Part shown: positions 61,702 to 64,000 of the stretch, piece after piece
How positions within the stretch are numbered: position 1 is the stretch's first letter
Layout: each line of letters opens with the position of its first letter
Source of the DNA: Arthrobacter sp. OY3WO11
Lineage (GTDB): Bacteria > Actinomycetota > Actinomycetes > Actinomycetales > Micrococcaceae
DNA length: 64,000 bases
Assembly (NCBI RefSeq): GCF_001641125.1
Contig: NZ_LWLP01000002.1
Span: 1 to 64,000, forward strand
Direction of reading: 5' to 3'
The notes under the pieces: generated by a model
What the model saw: only the letters and a program-made list of their open reading frames with translations
What the model was told of the DNA's origin: nothing
Database searches by the model: none
Made by a program: the position numbers and the translations under genes

Positions 61702-62688
61702 ATGAAAAAGATTGCGTTTGCAGCACTATGCCTGTTCGTCGGTCTCGCAGCTACAGGCTGCGGCGGCGGCAACGCCTCGGCTACGGGCAGTGAAAGAAAC
61801 TATCCCAACGGTCCCATCAAAATGACTGTGGGCGGCGCCCCAGGCAGCGGGTTCGATCTCGCAATGCGAACGCTTACAGAAGTCCTTGGGAAGAATGACA
61901 TCGTAGATGTCCCAACCCCCATAGATAACCGGCCTGGGGCCGACGGATCGCTCTGGGCTTCGCAAATGATCGACAAGTATTCCGGCGCTGACGACCGCCT
62001 TTCCGTCACATCATTGGTGATGATGACGAACCATGCTCGTGGCAAGTCCGAGTTCAACTATGACGATGTCACCATGATCGCGCAGCTAATGACCGAAAAT
62101 TTTGCCGTTGTCGCAAAAGCGGACTCTGTCTACCGTGACCTGCCGTCGGTCCTCGATGCCGTCGTTTCCGACCCGGCATCGATACCCGTTGGCGCGGCAT
62201 CTGATGATCAAATGCCATTCGCGCTGCTGGTTGAAGCTGCGGGCGGTGACGCCTCCAAAATCAACTTTGTGGCATACGAGGGTGGCGGGGAACAAACCGC
62301 CGCTCTGCTTTCCGGGGACATAGACGTTGCTATCGCTGGCAGCAGCGAGTTGCTTCCCCTCATCACATCCGGGGAACTCAGCGCTCTGGCTGTAGTGGGC
62401 GAGGAACGATACGAAAAGTTGAGCGATGTTCCAACAACCAAAGAGCTGGGTTACGACGTCACAATCGCAAACTGGCGCGGGATCTACGGCCCTCCTAACA
62501 TGCCTGATTACGCCGTCAAGTACTGGCAGGACGCGATTAAGAAGGCAGTTGAGACCAAGGATTGGCGTGATGCCGCCGAGAGAAACCAGTGGGTAACGAG
62601 CTACCGGACCGGGGACGATTTCGATGCGTTTCTAAAGGACACCAACCAGCAGGTGACCGATGCCTTCACGAAAATCGAGAAGGGATGA
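61702..62688 (+). CDS. tctC: Tripartite tricarboxylate transporter, substrate-binding lipoprotein
   Basis: The 328-residue protein has a lipoprotein signal peptide with lipobox ATGC (Cys 20) and the Bug/TctC fold (GGAPGSGFDLAMRTL, then VDVPTPIDNRPGADGSLW, then IANWRGIYGPPNMP). It catches a carboxylate outside the membrane and hands it to TctAB. It follows the HMG-CoA lyase operon and probably delivers the same acid. TctB overlaps it by 4 bp. Confidence 0.94.
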   Translation: MKKIAFAALCLFVGLAATGCGGGNASATGSERNYPNGPIKMTVGGAPGSGFDLAMRTLTEVLGKNDIVDVPTPIDNRPGADGSLWASQMIDKYSGADDRLSVTSLVMMTNHARGKSEFNYDDVTMIAQLMTENFAVVAKADSVYRDLPSVLDAVVSDPASIPVGAASDDQMPFALLVEAAGGDASKINFVAYEGGGEQTAALLSGDIDVAIAGSSELLPLITSGELSALAVVGEERYEKLSDVPTTKELGYDVTIANWRGIYGPPNMPDYAVKYWQDAIKKAVETKDWRDAAERNQWVTSYRTGDDFDAFLKDTNQQVTDAFTKIEKG

Positions 62689-63245
62689 GCAAGCTAATCT
62701 CGACTGAGAAGGCCAGAACCTTGCCCCGGGGGCGCTCCGACTTGCTGTGTGGTCTCGGAGTGATGGTTGCGGGCTCACTTCTACTTGTCAGTGCGCTCGG
62801 CATAGATACTACTACCGGTACTGAAGCGGGAATTGGTCCTGGGCTGGTTCCAGTTGCGTTGGCAACCTTGCTCATGGCAGGCGGTGCCGTGCTCTCCCTC
62901 ACAAGTCTTCGAACGGCGCGGTCACCCCACGGGGAGCAGACAGATTCACAGGCGGAACGTGACGTAGAAGCGCTCATGAAGGAATCCGAGCCACCCGTCG
63001 CGCTCAAAAATCTCCTTGTCGTAATCCTCCTCTTTGTCGGCTATGCCGTCGCCTTTATCCCTCTCGGCTACGTCCTGTCCACGGCGATTTTTCTCGGAAT
63101 CATAGTCACCGTCATCGATCGGGCAAAATGGAAACGAAACATCCTGTTCGCTATAGGCTTCTCAGCCATTGTTTATCTGAGCTTCACTCAACTCCTGGGC
63201 GTACCGCTTCCTGCAGGCGTGCTCGGGCTACCGGTAGGAGGCTGA
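62685..63245 (+). CDS. tctB: Tripartite tricarboxylate transporter, small membrane subunit
   Basis: The 186-residue protein has four membrane helices (about 17-40, 48-68, 108-130, 150-180), as TctB subunits do. Start ATG 62685 in GAAGGGATG overlaps the tctC stop. It helps TctA in sodium- or proton-coupled uptake. Confidence 0.88.
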   Translation: MSKLISTEKARTLPRGRSDLLCGLGVMVAGSLLLVSALGIDTTTGTEAGIGPGLVPVALATLLMAGGAVLSLTSLRTARSPHGEQTDSQAERDVEALMKESEPPVALKNLLVVILLFVGYAVAFIPLGYVLSTAIFLGIIVTVIDRAKWKRNILFAIGFSAIVYLSFTQLLGVPLPAGVLGLPVGG

Positions 63246-63246
63246 C

Positions 63247-64000
63247 ATGGACGCGTTCGGTTCTCTCATAGCCGGCCTCGGGTCTGCACTAACCCCGACC
63301 AATCTCATGTTTGTTTTCCTGGGCGTTCTCATCGGCACAATCGTAGGCGTGCTCCCTGGACTCGGTCCCATCACAGCAATCGCACTGTTGATTCCGCTAA
63401 CATTCGGTCTTGAACCCACTAGCGGCCTGATCCTGCTGTCCGGGGTATATTACGGCGCGATGTACGGGGGGTCGATCACCTCCATACTCATACGAACACC
63501 GGGCGAAGTGGCATCGGCCGTCACAGCGCTTGACGGACACCAGATGGCCAAGCAGGGTCACGCTGGACCGGCTCTTGCCACCGCCGCCGTCGGATCGTTC
63601 ATCGGCGGCACGATAGCCGTCATCGGTCTGGTTTTTCTATCTCCAGTTCTGGTCACAGTTGCAACGTCCTTCGGAGCGTCTGAATACACCATATTGCTCA
63701 TCGGCGCCCTTGCACTCACCACGTCCTTGATGAGCGGGTCTAGGCTGAAGGCCGGAATTTCCGTGCTCATTGGTATGTCATTCGGCGTAGTCGGGCTCGA
63801 TCCGCAGAACGGAGTGGAACGTTGGACTGGAGGGGCAATCGAGCTTTCCGACGGCATCGACATCGCGCTAGTCGCGATGGCCCTTTTCGCTGTGCCCGAG
63901 GCGCTTCGTCACCTAGCACTAGGCGACCGCCAGCCATCGCCTACGATGCGTGTCCAGCGGGCGTGGATGAATAAGGAAGACCTTCGCCGATCGGCCGGCC
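63247..64000 (+). CDS. tctA: Tripartite tricarboxylate transporter, large membrane subunit (partial)
   Basis: The frame opens with ATG 63247, 1 bp after the tctB stop, and runs to the window edge (about 251 codons; the family has about 500). The start LGVLIGTIVGVLPGLGPITAIALLIP and YYGAMYGGSITSILI are TctA motifs. It is the channel subunit with 11-12 helices in the full protein. Only the C-terminal half is missing. Confidence 0.93.
   Translation, partial: MDAFGSLIAGLGSALTPTNLMFVFLGVLIGTIVGVLPGLGPITAIALLIPLTFGLEPTSGLILLSGVYYGAMYGGSITSILIRTPGEVASAVTALDGHQMAKQGHAGPALATAAVGSFIGGTIAVIGLVFLSPVLVTVATSFGASEYTILLIGALALTTSLMSGSRLKAGISVLIGMSFGVVGLDPQNGVERWTGGAIELSDGIDIALVAMALFAVPEALRHLALGDRQPSPTMRVQRAWMNKEDLRRSAG

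Noticed and set aside
1..64000. CRISPR arrays, rRNA genes, replication origin
   Set aside because: No regularly spaced repeats, no rRNA-like sequence and no DnaA-box cluster were seen.

Overview
The window looks like the chromosome (or a large replicon) of a high-GC actinobacterium of the Micrococcaceae, close to Arthrobacter/Paenarthrobacter. This rests on GC-rich codon use, frequent GTG starts, 4-bp ATGA gene overlaps and the gene families present. The genus call is inference. No rRNA, CRISPR array or canonical tRNA was seen.

Layout. 1-5.6 kb: an accessory segment with an unassigned minus-strand operon (4-TM membrane protein, unknown cytosolic protein, a protein with two nuclease-like domains), a HIRAN protein and a serine resolvase. 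5.7-12.9 kb: a P450/ferredoxin/ferredoxin-reductase operon, divergent from a histidine kinase/response regulator pair and an MMPL transporter. A TACTGC..GCAGTA palindrome lies upstream of both the kinase and the transporter. 13-38 kb: a catabolic island with a 3-ketosteroid-dehydrogenase-like flavoprotein, an oligopeptide-type ABC transporter, two MFS transporters, GH2 (frameshifted), two GH3, GH78, two SDR-type dehydrogenases and a LacI regulator. Operators of the form CTAGCRCGCGCTAG sit in four promoters of this island, so it is probably one regulon. 38-41.3 kb: two esterase-type hydrolases and two proteins sharing a small, unnamed beta-rich domain (a third copy is at 49.8 kb).

The GH78 + GH2 + GH3 set matches what is needed to strip rhamnose, galactose and glucose from a plant steroidal glycoside such as the potato glycoalkaloids solanine and chaconine. 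From memory, a similar three-glycosidase cluster has been reported in an Arthrobacter isolate. Here the same operators also precede a steroid-dehydrogenase-like gene and an importer, so the system may extend to uptake and aglycone oxidation. Similar 30-bp sequences at 5579 and 41735 bracket this whole block, with the resolvase just outside.

41.3-43.2 kb carries no protein gene. It does hold a compact transcription unit, with a TTGTTT-17-TATAAT promoter and a strong terminator, in which the two halves of a tRNA-like sequence occur in reversed order (3' half first). 43.2-50.6 kb: IclR regulator, gamma-carbonic anhydrase, glcD-glcB-glcG glycolate/glyoxylate genes and panD. 50.8-53.5 kb: an internally deleted IS110 element and decayed transporter DNA. 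53.5-55.6 kb: E1 beta and E1 alpha of a 2-oxoacid dehydrogenase without E2. 56.8-64 kb: CoA-transferase, crotonase, MFS, HMG-CoA lyase and tctCBA (tctA cut by the window end), probably for a branched dicarboxylic acid.
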